Of a stretch of DNA of 64,000 nucleotides, positions 34,421-46,477 are shown piece by piece. How positions within the stretch are numbered: position 1 is the first letter of the stretch; the number at the start of each line of letters is the position of its first letter. The notes under the pieces are model-generated. The model was not told the origin of the DNA, made no database searches, and saw only the letters and a program-made list of their open reading frames with translations. The stretch is from Telopea speciosissima (taxonomy: Eukaryota > Streptophyta > Magnoliopsida > Proteales > Proteaceae), in the NCBI RefSeq assembly GCF_018873765.1, contig NC_057920.1, positions 7,763,307 to 7,827,306 of the forward strand, written 5' to 3'. The position numbers and the translations under genes are program-made.

Positions 34421-36992
34421 TTGGGGTTTGGTTTCTTGTATTTTGTTATGTGTCTAATGGGGCCCACTCTAGTGTATGGGCGTTAGATTGGGCTAGCCGA
34501 GTCTGGGATAGATTAAAGTGTTTGATTTAATGTGTTTCATCAGCTCAAGAGCTTTAGCGTCTCAGTCAAAGTATCTAACATATTCAGTGTTATGGATATT
34601 TTGATAAATTTCTTGTGTAGGATTTTGTTATAAATGTGTAATGAGGATTCTTTCTCTATAATTCAACCAAAGAGAGATGTGAGGACGAGCGTCTGTAACC
34701 CTTTCTCCATTGATAGTGAATCTCATCGTGAACGTAAATCTTTGTGTGCAACAGTGCAACTGTGTGTTGTTTGCGATTTTCATACTTTTCTGTATCATTT
34801 TAAGTTTTCATTTTTCTATAAGAGAGAGAGAGAGAGAGAGACAATACTTACTTCGAAGAGAGAAGCTGCATTTCCACAGATGAAGTCAGTGGCACCTTCA
34901 ATGTAACAGTTGTTGTAATAGTGCCTTCCTGTGTCATCAAGGAGGGTATCCTGATAAGAGATTATTCTGCACATGTAAAATGCTGCTCTGTCTTCTGAAA
35001 CCCTCAATGCAACTCCTTTGTCGCCCGCCCCAAACGTGTTCTGTAACCATTAATATTCAACCACAACCCATTTGAATCACTCATTTATTGAACATATATA
35101 GATTATGAAACATACTTATCTGTACATTTTCCTGGCTGTACTTAGCTAGTACGTACACACCCCAGGGTAGTACAGATTATTCCAAAGCAAATCATGATTA
35201 GTGACAATTAAACAGCACAAATATGGCACATAGGTCCCCGAAAGGAAAAATTATCTCCTCAAGTTCCCTGCCGGCCCTAGTTCCCCAGTCCTTCTAATAA
35301 GGGGGGTGGACCCCACTCGGGCAGAGTGTTCAGGCAGGGGTAGGGTGGTCATTGCGCCTCCCTTATTAGGGGGACTGGAGAAGTGGGTCGGGCATGGAAC
35401 TGGAGGGGATAATGACAATCCATTAGGTTTTGGTTATTCAGTTCAATTTTGATTCAGTCCAAGACACCGAATGTAGAAACTAAAATCAAACCAAACCAAG
35501 AATCAGAACATATTTTCAAAATTGAATTGATTCAGTTTGGTTTAGTTTCATATTCAATTTAGGTCCTATCACTCACAAAGACATTTCATCAATAAATAAT
35601 ATAGAATTGAGCCTTCAATTACTAACACAAATTGACTTGAATACAATGCACAATCAACATTAGAAAAAATATATATAAGATTCTAGTATCTTGTTTCAGG
35701 AAGAATCAAAAAAATTATAGTTCATAGTTAGCGGTGCATATTTAATCACTTGGATTATAAAGATGAATATTCATCAAATGTCCCAAATTTGCCTGTGCTT
35801 TATGCCTTTATATATCTTTGAAAATTCAAATGATTTTTTACTTTCTAGTCAAGATCCCCTCCCTAGTGGGCAACAACCTAACCCCATCTCACACCATTCA
35901 TGTGGTGTGGGGACCACACCCCATTGATGGTGTAAGATGGAGAGGGGTAGTTACCCGCAGGGGAGAGGAGCCTGATTTCTTTCTTTCACCATAGTCAAAC
36001 AAGTTGTAAATAGGTTTGTTCCATATAAAATTTTCCTTTGTGCATAAGTGGTTTTTAGAGTACTTTTGGTGGCAGCCCACAAACCCTAATTCTAAATTGC
36101 TAATACAATTTAGAGAAAATTTGATTCACCAAATTGAACCAAAAAAAAAAAATCCTTGTTTTGAAATCAAAAGCTAACTAATTCTTCTTTAGTTTGATTC
36201 AGCCCAATTTTAAATGGCCGGTTTCGATTTTCAATTTTGGTTCCAAATTGACCCCCCTTACCCAAAAGTATCAGGTTACATTAGTTCTAAGTACCTGTAT
36301 TGTGAGATATCGGGCCACAAAGTCAGTAGCCAATACAGACAGTGTAGGACACTCAAATATATTGCCATGGTCACTCCCTGTTATTATTGTGGTACTCGCC
36401 TTCGACCCACTCAATGTTATGAAAGGCTTATCTGCTGGAACCACTACTTTTTCTCTGCAAATATCACAATATATACATTAAATACTATAAAAAGAATAAA
36501 TTAGCTCTAATTTTGCTTCTTTTAAATTGTTAAGATTTGATTTATTCTTATTATCGGGAAAGAGAGAGGTGTTAGGGATTTGGGTAGAACTTATTCTTAA
36601 AACCTAGCTATTAAGGAGAGGGTGCCCAAGTACCTATAAATCTCTACATCAGACTACTTACATGCAATGTGAAATTATTACTTTCGCCTTCCACATGGAA
36701 CCCCAACAAGAGAGATAGAGAGAAAGAGATACCTGTATGTCCCCGGCTTAATCCATATGAAGACGTTATCGACGTTATTTGATGGGATGGCATCAATAGC
36801 ATCTTGTATCTTCTTAAAATCACCATTTCCTGATTGATCAACCTTAACAAGAAGTGCAGTAGACCAATCTGTGGAAACTGCATGAGTAGTAGCTATGAGA
36901 GAAGAAGAAGAAGAAGCCATGGCAACAAAGAGAAGAATGCAAGCAAGAGTTTGAATCCCTATTGTTGCACCACCCATGTGTATTTGTACCAT
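33784..36992 (-). CDS. Pectinesterase without PMEI pro-region (PME11-like), five exons, 345 aa
   Basis: A secreted carbohydrate esterase that removes methyl groups from homogalacturonan in the wall. Exons: 36992-36733, 36454-36295, 35040-34852, 34332-34097, 33976-33784. All borders fit GT-AG and the 1038 bases give 345 aa plus stop. The N-terminus has a hydrophobic signal ([12 protein letters not shown] region). Family motifs visible are GTYRE, YQDTL, DFICGNA and LGRPW, so both catalytic Asp and the Arg are present. In the first conserved block, where QAVALR is usual, the gene reads KGVALR, replacing the oxyanion-hole Gln with Lys. Length and the lack of a PMEI domain mark a type-2 PME. The DFICG and [12 protein letters not shown] segments suggest Arabidopsis PME11 relatives. 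Met at 36977 is an alternative start. Intron 2 (1.25 kb) holds two hairpin MITEs. Activity is uncertain because of the Lys. Confidence 0.9.
35250..35413. mobile_element. Hairpin MITE in pectinesterase intron 2
   Basis: About 55-bp imperfect inverted repeats (ATTATCTCCTCAAGTTCC left; ATTATCCCCTCCAGTTCC from the right on the other strand) surround a short centre containing GGGCAGAGTG. The layout resembles the 37782 element (CTAATAAGGGGG / CCCTTATTAG inner stem) but the sequence differs. No coding capacity. Confidence 0.7.
35861..35974. mobile_element. Second hairpin MITE in pectinesterase intron 2
   Basis: The left arm (GATCCCCTCCCTAGTGGGCA through CACACCATTCATG) is complementary, with a few gaps, to the right arm ending CCCGCAGGGGAGAGGAGCC. 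The stem is about 50 bases. It is separate from the 35250 element. Confidence 0.6.
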
Positions 36993-37158
36993 CTTTTGTC
37001 TCGATGGTAGTGCAGAAAATTAGAAAAAACTACTTTATTAAATTTTGATTAGATGGGAGAGAATGCAGGGGAGGGAAGGGAAGGTAAGCTATACCCTAGC
37101 ACATCAACAACACATGAAATGAAAGAAAGAAACACAGAGAACGAGAAAGTTGAGACCT

Positions 37159-37168
37159 TATTATATGG
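37159..37168 (-). promoter_or_regulatory. Probable TATA box of the pectinesterase gene
   Basis: Minus-strand CCATATAATAAGG lies about 170 bases upstream of the ATG at 36992. It is the best TATA candidate in the near upstream region. Consensus-based only. Confidence 0.35.
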
Positions 37169-37781
37169 CCACCTCGCACAAGGTCAACCCTAATTTTAAA
37201 AGAAGATAACCAGGTGGTGACTTCTTAGCTACTGTAAGCAATACTTGAATTGGATTCTTGATCAAAATGTTCATAGTTAGAGAAGTTCAATTTAGGAAGA
37301 AAGACTTTTAGAACTCCTTACTTGTTTTATGAGTTAATGATGAGGAAACCGTTGGATTGGATGAATAGAGACTTTGTTGGGAAATTATGGCTTAGTAAAC
37401 TCTCATCGCGTAAGCGCATAATGTGGCATGGATTTTGGTTTTTGGAAGCTGTAATGACACTTTCTCTATAGCCATCAAAGCATTGTACGTAAGGTTGTAG
37501 TGGATGGATTGACAATTATGGAAAAGACGCGGCGAAGTGCCATGGCTTCATTACGTACAATTGTGAACCTCTGATAAGGGTGGTTGTCTTTTTTCCTATA
37601 TTCCCCAGACGAGTCAAATTAGGGTTACACGTGGTGGTAAGGGAAATTAAAGGGAAAGGATGTGAAAAATTTTCAAGCTTAGAGAAGAAATTTTTGTAAT
37701 ATTCATTATTACAAAAATAGTAGAGATATAGGTTGGGGAAGAAAAAAAGGTAGAGGTAGGTTGGGGGGGATCATTATCGTC

Positions 37782-37939
37782 TCCTGTTTCCTGACCGGTA
37801 TAGTGGTCCAGTTCCTCTCATAGGGGGCAAGAAATGACGACCTAACCCCTTGCCCGAATACACTGTCCGAGGGAGGTTAAAACGTCATTTTTGCCTCCCT
37901 ATGAGAGGAATTGGACCACTGTACTGTCAGGGAATAGGA
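37782..37939. mobile_element. Hairpin MITE, 158 bp
   Basis: Nearly perfect inverted arms of about 57 bases: TCCTGTTTCCTGACCGGTAT and onward on the left, and TCCTATTCCCTGACAGTACA on the opposite strand from the right, joined by a short centre with GCCCGAATACACTGTCC. The layout is the same as the hairpins inside the pectinesterase intron. Confidence 0.75.
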
Positions 37940-38668
37940 TAGAAAAAAAATTTGGCCGGGGGTGGGGGCGATATAGGGTAGTGATGGGGGTGGGGAAGAA
38001 GGGTAGCAGAGATTGGAGATAAGGGGGGGGGGATAAGAATCATTGAGGTGAGAGATGGGGCGGGACAGGGGAGTGAGGAGTTGCATAATGGAAGAGGAAG
38101 ATGAATAATGTCATTTATTAGTTTACAAGAAGAAGAATAAATAGTTAGGTTATATCAAGGATCGATTTGAAAATTAAAAACAAAAACTATTAATTTGATT
38201 AGTGTTATCTTGGTTTAGATACCTCAAACACAATATGGGAAACGTTAAACACATTTTTGCCACAATTTCACAAAATGTTAGGTACCTTAGATGTCATTTA
38301 CAGTTAGTTAATATTAAGACTTCATTTATTTCCAGGTCAAAAACAAGTAAAAGGAAACAAGAAGTAAAATCCTATATTTTTGTATTGCTTTTCCTTTCTT
38401 TGCTGCTTAGTCCAAATCTTGTGTGCACCCTTTTTTTAGTGGATAGCCTTGGATTTTGCCATATTTTGCCACTTGAGCAAAGGATTTTAGGTTCTACTTG
38501 TCTATAAAATTTGATCCCATCCAACATTCCACATGGCAGATATTATGTGTCAACCCGATAAACCTCTCTTAGTATGGGCTGATCAGATAGCATTTGTCCA
38601 TTTATTAATCTTTCTTGATCTATGGTGGAAAAAGGCATAAATCCGTTCTATTTTTCTTTTTCAAGCAA

Positions 38669-38815
38669 GAGAATGCTGCATGGTCGCATGGCCCTGCACC
38701 AACACGAGACCAATGATAGCATGTGTGCAAGCATCATGAGGGCGGGATTTTCGTCTTTCCATGGGATGGGGCTGTCATTTTGTGCGATAAGGTCCACCCG
38801 ACCAGGTAGCGTTCT
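38669..38815. repeat. Hairpin MITE, family 'AGAACGCTACCTGGTCG'
   Basis: Left end AGAATGCTGCATGGTCGC and inverted right end AGAACGCTACCTGGTCGG match the termini of the 26786 element. The interior contains GCGGGATTTTCGTC-like sequence. A related single end is at about 46410-46440. Confidence 0.55.
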
Positions 38816-41800
38816 ATTTCCCTTTTCTTAAAGTCTTTTTTATTGTATATTGTTATAATTTTCAACACTCTATGTGGATGCCTTCAGATATATTTTTAGA
38901 CCAGCTGGCAAATGACATCAATTAGTAGTAAGTACCTTGTGAGTTTGTTTCTAGTCACCACTAATTTAGTAAATTTTAACCCAAAAGCATATACCACATG
39001 CTCAATTCACGAGCCACAATGATCGATCCACAAGGCTATATCTATCCAATGATTGGAATTATCACAGTAAACTTTCATAAATGAATTGTCACGAATAAAA
39101 AAAGTTAAGGGAAAAAAGATTCTATTTGAGAGTGTGGCTCCTAAACTCAGACACTGGATGAGGCAAAATGACCGCTCTACCCTCATAAAAGGTGAAAATC
39201 TTAATCTTGCTAATGCTTCCGCAAATACTCCCATTGGCCTCTCCATTGGTGTAAGGCCATGCTCCGGACAGAAAACTCTTCACAAAAATTTAATACATGA
39301 TGGATTTTGCGATTGAGATGATATAAGAAATTTGAACGTGGGTAATTAATTCTAGGGTGGCCTATTTGATTGTGTAGGATAAATAAATTACAAAAAAAAA
39401 AGTCCTGCATGTGCCAATATCCATAGAAAGGTTTTTTTCTTCTTCTTTTCTTTTTTGGGTATGATTTTGTTTATTTGATACATAAATAAAATGTAGAATA
39501 TGTCATAAAATGTTGGGGAAAAGGTTCTTTCAGCTGTGGAGTATCAAGGGTATGCTAGGTCCTACAAGGAGGGTAGACAAGGATGCATTGGGGGCTAGAC
39601 AGGGACTCCCAATTAAGGGACCAGCAAGGGGCCCCACTAGGCCACACTTATTACTACACTCCTATACTATACTACTGCAATTTCAAGAAAGTTGGGGGTA
39701 GGAGGACTGAGATTGGAGCGCCGAGCTGGGGAAATTCCTCTCATCAATTAATGAACTAGGTGAAATTTTTGGTCTATTGACTGACTGAATCACGGATCTT
39801 TATCCCTTCAATTTGCCTATCCCTCAATTTCTTCAATTCTATCTAATAGGAGGGCAAAAATGACCACTCTACCCCCTGCCCGAACACATCGCCCAGAGTG
39901 GGGTCCACCTCCATTATCTGTCAAAATATTGAACTACCATATCTAGTATCTAGAAGCAGAAGGGAGACGGTCCTGGGTCCTAATACACCATCCTAATACA
40001 CCAACTATTATCCAGGTTTGAGAGAGACGCCCTCCAACACAAACTACTCCAACAATAAAGGTGGGGGGTGTATCTGTGGGTACCAGAGAGAGAGAGAGAG
40101 AGAGAGAGTTGCGTATGTTGATGGTTGGTTAGTGGCTTGTGGTCCAAGAATCAAATGGTTGAATTGAATTTGAATGCTTTGCTTCAACTACATGTGGCTG
40201 CCCCTTATTTTAGCACCTAAAGTGTTTCAAATATTTATATATTTTGTGTGAATTGAGACTTGGAAAATACTCCTACTTAAATTGCCTTGTAATTCTCTGA
40301 TTACCTAACCAAAGTGTTAGGGTGTGTTTGGTATGCATTTTTGGAATGCATTTTAGGTCGATTTTGCATTCTTGAACGATAAAAACAGTTGCATATCAAC
40401 TACTGCCTTAGTACCAGCTCACCTTGAAAAGTTGATCAAGAGTTGAAGAGTGAACCTGACTCGACCTCTCGAGGCCCACCATGGTTGCTCACTCATCAAA
40501 GAGGGGCCATTGGATCAGTGATCCGTTTTCAATGGTTTCGAATGCATAATCTTCTTTTTTTCTTTTTCTTTTTTTTAACTTTTTTGTAATTACAAAAGAA
40601 GAAAAGTTTGATGGTCAAGTTGTTAATATTTTAGATGAGGCTGTCTCACAAATTGGCACTAAGAGGCCCATGGGCTTGGCCACAGCCTAGTGCTTTTCCG
40701 GGCTGGGATTTTTAGCTCACGGGTCATTCTAGGGAGCCTGCAACTGTAAAACACTTGCACACCTAATAAGTCTAATATCATCAAGCTAACCAAAAGTTGT
40801 TTAGCCATCTAAAAGCTATTTAAGAAAATGGAAGGTGTAATTATGTAAGGACCGACTTTTCCTTCATCTATGACGAAGAAAGAATCTTTTCAACCACAGG
40901 AGAAAGAGTATTTTAGACATTCGCCAATAGAAGGCGGGAGTTATTGATGTACTCACTGTTCTAGGAGTCAAATCATATCATCGAAACACCATGGATCAAG
41001 AGATTTTCTCTTCGCCGGTTTACCCTAAATGACGAAAAACTTTCGCCAATATGTATTATGATTATGATTTGTTTGTCACTGACTCCCTGTCTATTTATCA
41101 AAGTTCCTTAGCATTTTGACATGTTTAGTACTCATACTTAGACCTTTTGTTCTTTCTTCTCATCTTTTCCTTGTAGTCCATACTTTGATCATATCCAATC
41201 TTTTGAGAAATTTATAAGTGATCTATCATTATTAAGTTGTTTAGAAGAACCCATGAAGAAACTAAAAGACAAGAACAACTAGTACAATAAGATAAAAGAA
41301 AGTAAAAGCATGAACAACAAGGACAACAACCACCAACAAGAAAGCCTCTAAAAGGTAATGATTCTTTTTTCCATTGCTTGCTTAATCATGGATTTCATAT
41401 CTACAAGCAAAAAAATATATGAATCATTAGATCTTCTTTACTTTTTAAATTGTCAGTCCACTTTATATCTTTACAGTATAATGATGATACAAAAGATTTG
41501 GTCTGCAACAAATTATAAGGAAAAACCTAACTTTAAGAACTCCAAGTCTTAATATGTTATTTAAATTTTTTTGGGGGATGATGGGGAGATTCTAGACTTG
41601 ATGAGGGTAAAGTGGTCGCTAACTCGAAATCTCTTGGGGGCTAAGCTCTACTGCACTAACCTCAAGTCAGTCACACTAGTAGTTGTCGTCGTCCTAACAT
41701 TTTATTTAAAGGTTGAATTTTAACTATAAGTTGGGCATTGAAGAACTTGCTAGAATTAGTGTTGTTTCTATTCATTATGATTCTCAAGCACTTGTTCGAT

Positions 41801-42480
41801 AACTTGTTGACAAATCTATTCAACTGGTGAGGGATGTTTCTGTTGTCATTAATGACATCCAATCTGCAATAATTTCTTGGGGAAGCGTGGTCCCTGTGCA
41901 CATGCAAAAGCATCTTAGAGGTAGGATTTCCGCATTTCATAGGGGTGGGGTAGTCATTTTGCCCCCCACTGTATCTAGGCATGGACAGTATACTCCCCCT
42001 CAAAGTTTTGTTTGTAGAGAGGTTAACTCTCATGATCATGGTTTAGCTTGGTGAGCCTTAGGCTATCAAAGGTTAGGTTTTTTAGTCTTCTTTTCCAGGA
42101 TAGCTCATCCCTATTGAAAAAAAAAAAAAAAAAATCCCCTTGTTGATGAATAAAATTTCACCCCATGAGCGGGTTTGCACAAGAAAAAAATCAATATTAT
42201 TGTTGCAGTTATCCACTAGATAATTACGAAAATATAAGTTTCATAAGAGTTGATTCACTTCCTTGTAACTGATAGAACCATCCTTATTCCAGCAACTTCC
42301 TGGTTACTAATTAGTTTTCGGACCGAGTTTCCCTCCACCCATAGTGAATGGGATCTCATTCACCTAGGGGCGGGACAGGGCAGGAATGGGAATTGGAAGG
42401 ATATTTTGGAACATACTAAAACCCTAGAATGGTGGTTGAACTGTTCTCTTATTATTAATTTTTTTTGGTAGATAGCAGGG

Positions 42481-42900
42481 CTATTCATTCACGCGTGCCC
42501 AACGCCAACAGAAAAACAGGATACATTAAAAGATACGAAAAAATGATAGGTAGCATGACAAATAGGTAGTTTGGGTATACAGAACCCAGAACCACTGAGC
42601 GGAAAGCGACCCGGTCTCGCATGCCATAGACTGAGCCATCCAGAGAAGGGGATGGCTAAAAGCCATTTCCTTATGAAAAGAACTGTTGACACAGCAACCG
42701 ATAAGCGCATGCACTTTCGTGCCAATAGAAAGGACCCCATAAGTGCTGCAAAGATCAGTGCCATCATGCCCACAGAGCCGGCACTCTGCCGCGCTGAGAG
42801 GAGCTTCGATGAACGATGATAAGGCCACCAAGTCTGCATGGCGGGAGGGGCTTTGGAGCTGGCCATGACCATGGCGACATCAATGCCAGAACTAGCATAA
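42481..42900 (-). other. Unresolved segment ending in an A-tract (possible retroposed remnant)
   Basis: On the minus strand the segment is open in two frames (up to 127 codons) and ends near 42475 with GCTATCTACCAAAAAAAA, like the tail of a LINE, SINE or processed transcript. An acceptor-like pyrimidine tract and GCAG lie at about 42904. The encoded sequences match no family I know. I do not call a gene. Confidence 0.3.
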
Positions 42901-43560
42901 CCTGCAAAACAACAAACAAAAAAAGAAAAAGAAAAGGAAATGGGTGATGGGGGGCAGGGGGGCTGGAAAAGGGAAGGGGGAGGGGAAATGGGCCGGAAAA
43001 ATGGGAGGGGGAGGGGGTAGTGGTGATGAGAGTGGAGGAGGAGGCCGTGGCGGTGAGAAAATGTGAAATGGGCAGGGGTACGTTTAGGGCTAAGCCGTGG
43101 TGGGTGCGGACAGAGAGGGCGATGACGTGGAGGATGGGGGTGTCAGTGAGAGTGAGGGAGGTGGCGCTGAGGGCAATGGCGAGGGGGATGGGAGCAGTGA
43201 GGGCAGTGGCGTGGAGGATGTGAACAGTGAGGGCGATGGCGTGGAGGATGGAGGCAGTGAGGAGGGGGGCGTCGGTGAGGGCGATGAAGGTGGCGGTGAG
43301 AGGGGTGGGGGTGAGAGAGGTGGTGGTGGGCGAGGTGGAGGATCGTCGGCGGCGGCGTTGGCTTCGACAGCTTCGTCGACGACACCCAGGATCATGGCTG
43401 ATGGACTGATGAACCTCACAAGGAGGAGACACGCCACTGGGACAGAGAGCTTACACGCCATAGGGGCGGAGAGAAGACACGCCAACAGGGGCAGAAGGGG
43501 TGCAAGTGGCGGCGAGGGAGGTTGCAGGGCTCATAGCGATTAGGGTTTCTCTTTCAACCC
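42900..43560. repeat. GC-rich, strand-asymmetric low-complexity tract with 30-bp repeats
   Basis: The plus strand is almost purely G-rich purine/GGC/GTG sequence. Degenerate units of about 30 bases (CAGTGAGGGCGATGGCGTGG) repeat at about 43140-43340. Minus-strand frames give Ser/Pro/Thr-rich peptides that could suggest an arabinogalactan-like protein, but all frames stay open only because of composition. CpG is frequent, unlike the surroundings. Confidence 0.55.
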
Positions 43561-43999
43561 CTCGAATTTATCAGACATGAGAAAAGTAGCATGGGGGAGA
43601 GATTTTTAACTGTCCTCTATGGTTGGAAGGAAACTTTAACCTAAGAACTTTTATCTCATCATATTTTTATCTTAATTCACATGTACATTAATGCCTTGAT
43701 GAAGTCTTCACCATTTACCTTTGTCGCTTCACGGTAGACGTGACATTTAGTAGTTCCCATATTGTTGGTACAACGACAAAACGATTATAATTAAAACTAG
43801 TACTACTGAGCGATGATCGATCCTTCTCAGTTGTGGTTGCAGCATTGATTTCCTGGTTTTGTTTCTGCTTTCTACAGTTCTACTGATATTATTATTATTG
43901 GGACCAAATCCCATTTTGTTAAACTGTCATATTCCCAATCGTTTTCATGACAAAAACTTTAAGAAACAGGTTTAACATGCTCCAGCTACATAGATTGGA

Positions 44000-44240
44000 T
44001 CCATGGTTTTAGTGTACGGTATTGGATTGGGTATTGGTCATCCTTTAAAATTGATACGGTATCGATACAGATTGACCTATCGGACAAGTTTACCTCTGGT
44101 TTTCTTTAAAAATTGAAAATTTTTTTTTTTAATGATTTTACTCCTTGTCCGTTCCGTTTCACCGATACAGAGATATTGGTCACCTTCAAAACCGTACAGT
44201 ATCGTGTGATCTAATACCGATACCTCAAATCATGATCAGA
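44000..44240. repeat. Imperfect inverted-repeat MITE with GGTATCGATAC-type units
   Basis: Left part (TACGGTATTGGATTGGGTAT, GATACGGTATCGATAC) and right part (CGTACAGTATCG, ATACCGATACC) are inverted relative to each other around an AT-rich centre. This type of pseudo-palindromic MITE is common in plants. Exact borders are uncertain. Confidence 0.5.
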
Positions 44241-44365
44241 TCCTAATCTGATGGATAAGATAAAAGATCTGACTCCTATGTACCTATCAGGGTTTGGTTG
44301 ATTTTGAAGACTTTTGACTGCTTCTTTAATTGAGTAGTAGATTATCTATTACACAAAAAAAAGGG

Positions 44366-44600
44366 TAAATTATTTGTACACCCCCTGTACTTTGACACCC
44401 CCAATGTTTGAAACTATTACTTGAAGCCCTATGAAACCTGACGGTGTTAGTCTACCATTAGTGATTGAATAAAAAAATTCATTTTGCCCTTACGAGTTAT
44501 TCAACCAAAACTTATGAAGTTAAATTAACCAACTTACCCCTTAAACATTTTAACCTAAAAAAAACCCAAATCGAATTTCAAAATAAGTGTGTGGGAAGTT
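44366..44600. repeat. Single arm of a Mutator-type MITE
   Basis: GGGTAAATTATTTGTACACCCCC and the following ACGGTGTTAG, TTTTGCCC and TTACCCCTTAAAC segments resemble one terminal arm of the 46478 element and of the 27537 MITE. No opposite arm is found nearby, so it is a remnant. Confidence 0.4.
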
Positions 44601-45029
44601 CCTTCTACGGACATGTAGGAACTGAGTTCCCTTAGATGTTAAATTATAATTCTAAATAGGAAAAATGTTCTCTAAGTTGCTAGGAGAGGTTATTTAGGAA
44701 CCTCTCTCTCAAAATAAGGCAATATGAGCTTAAAAATAGTGAATGTAGTTTTGGTCCATTTTTGCCTCACATTAAAGTATCAAGCCAAAGAGAAGGAAAA
44801 TCCTTTGACCGCAGACTTCAGATCAGTAGGAGAGAGTATCATGCAATAGGGGGACTAGGGAGGGTATTTTTTGACTTCATCTAATAGGGAGATGTTTTAG
44901 TACCTTAGAATGATGGCTGAACCCTTTCCGCTCGGTGAAAGAAAACTTTCTCCCACATTGAATATAAAGTGTGCCAATAAAATGTGAAGTTTATTTATGG
45001 GCCCAAGAAAAATATCCCTCAATACTAGG

Positions 45030-45199
45030 TATTTAGCTCGTCTCTAGGGAGCCTGGCATGCCCAGGGTGCTGTCAGTCGTTGGGCTATGCCGCACACATC
45101 CCTAGGCGTGCACCAAAATGTATACGGCACAGCTCAACTGTTGGATGTCCCTTGACAGCATCCTGGGCGCTGGGCTCCCTGAAGACGATCTTGATCCCC
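45030..45199. mobile_element. Mutator-type hairpin MITE with 9-bp TSD
   Basis: The 170-bp element is bounded by the exact 9-bp repeat AATACTAGG (45021-45029 and 45200-45208). Its arms (AGCTCGTCTCTAGGGAGCC and inverted GATCGTCTTCAGGGAGCCC) pair over about 70 bases. A relative lies at 58651-58802. Confidence 0.8.
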
Positions 45200-46099
45200 A
45201 ATACTAGGGGTTGCTTCAGACTCTTCCGAGTTTTCTCTTTCAGGCTTTACTAGGGTGGCCTCCATCTACTACTGGCCGGTGGAATAGTGAGGCATTTCCT
45301 AGTGGTCCATTTCAAGTCATTGGAAGAGAGGACAGAGTGACAGACCTTTCCACCATTAAAAGATGTTCTGCGTTCCTTTTTATTATGTCATTCTTTATGA
45401 TTCGATGGTTTCGGGTAATCTTATACTGAAATCGATATGTATATCTTTTATGCATTTTTAATGGAATTGATTATGAATACTCCGAACTATCACTATCTCC
45501 TATTCTCCTCTCTTTGTTTATCTATGGGTATGACAACCACAATTATTTCTTCCATTATATGAGAAGGAAAGTAAGGGTTGTATAAGTTTTGAAATGATCA
45601 ATGCAATAGCATTAAAATGTGATACTTTTTGGTCCCCAGGAAATATTCCCAATTTTGTAAAATATAGTAACTATAGATTGGTATCAGGGTCATTTTTCTT
45701 TTTTGGGTAAAAGTTTAAGGGTCATTGGCTAGCATAGATGATGCTTACATATAAATTTAAACAAGGGAAATTCTCTTACAAATGCCTTACAAAAAATTAT
45801 TCTTATCAGAAAAAAACTTTTTATTTAATTTTTGGGACAGGGTTTCTCATGACATCGATGAGTAGGGGAATCTCTCATGCTATATAATGACGGCACAGAG
45901 AATGATATCATCTACATGAAACTTACATGGTCAGGTCAAGAGAGAGAAAATAATAATAAAACGCATATGAGAACGAGCTCTTAAGCCTATGTTTGGAAGC
46001 CAAGAAAAGAAAAGAAATGATAGCATTTTTGTAATTTTGGATTTTGGAGATATAGATGAACTTGGGATTCGTAGATATAAATTCTGGAATAAGAATTTT

Positions 46100-46440
46100 G
46101 TTCGGAAGTGTGAGCTATGGTAGTGCTCCCATGTGTCTATCTCTCTCCTCTCCATGTGAAAAAACACCTCTATCCACTTATTTTGAGGAATGCTGGCGTA
46201 GACTGCGTTCCCAGACAGAGAATCACTTTCCATAAATCCTTTATGAGAGAAAGAACACCACCTGGTTGTGCCAGACACGCCACCCCTTACACCGTAACAT
46301 AGGGACACAAGAAATGATCGTTGCACCCTTGGTATTTTCGAGGTTCTAAAGGATGTCGTGGCCATTTTGCATGCCCTTTGTCAGGGCGCATGGGTACCAT
46401 GTGTTGCACGACTCGGTGGCGTTCTCTTTCTCATCTGTTT
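46100..46440. repeat. Dispersed repeat with TGTGTCTATCTCTCTCC core
   Basis: The core TGTCTATCTCTCTCCTCTCC and adjoining AAAACACCTCT and ACACC-GGTTGTG segments recur in both orientations at about 48389-48519 and 61430-61660. A long minus-strand ORF (45931-46365) across it is repeat-derived. The right part (GTTGCACGACTCGGTGGCGTTCT) belongs to the 38669 family. Confidence 0.5.
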
Positions 46441-46477
46441 ATTATGAGTCTTTAAGATGTTTTTCTAAATGAATAAA

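Larger units (their letters stand above)
37169..42480. other. Gene-free spacer with MITEs and simple repeats
   Basis: No coding region can be supported. Recognisable items are hairpin MITEs at 37782-37939 and about 38669-38815, an AG microsatellite at about 40086-40108, and a dispersed repeat at about 42310-42450 that matches 33290-33460 (GTGAATGGGATCTC, AATGGTGG-TGAAC). The rest is AT-rich. Confidence 0.5.

Noticed and set aside
42481-42872. Minus-strand ORF as a membrane or cysteine-rich protein gene
   Set aside because: Two frames are open, neither matches a known family, and the segment ends in an A-tract that suggests a retroposed remnant.
43090-43543. Ser/Pro-rich and Gly/Glu-rich ORFs on both strands
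   Set aside because: Several frames are open on both strands at once because of GC-rich low complexity, so openness is not evidence of coding.
45931-46365. 144-codon minus-strand ORF
   Set aside because: It covers dispersed repeat sequence present elsewhere in the window and shows no domain.
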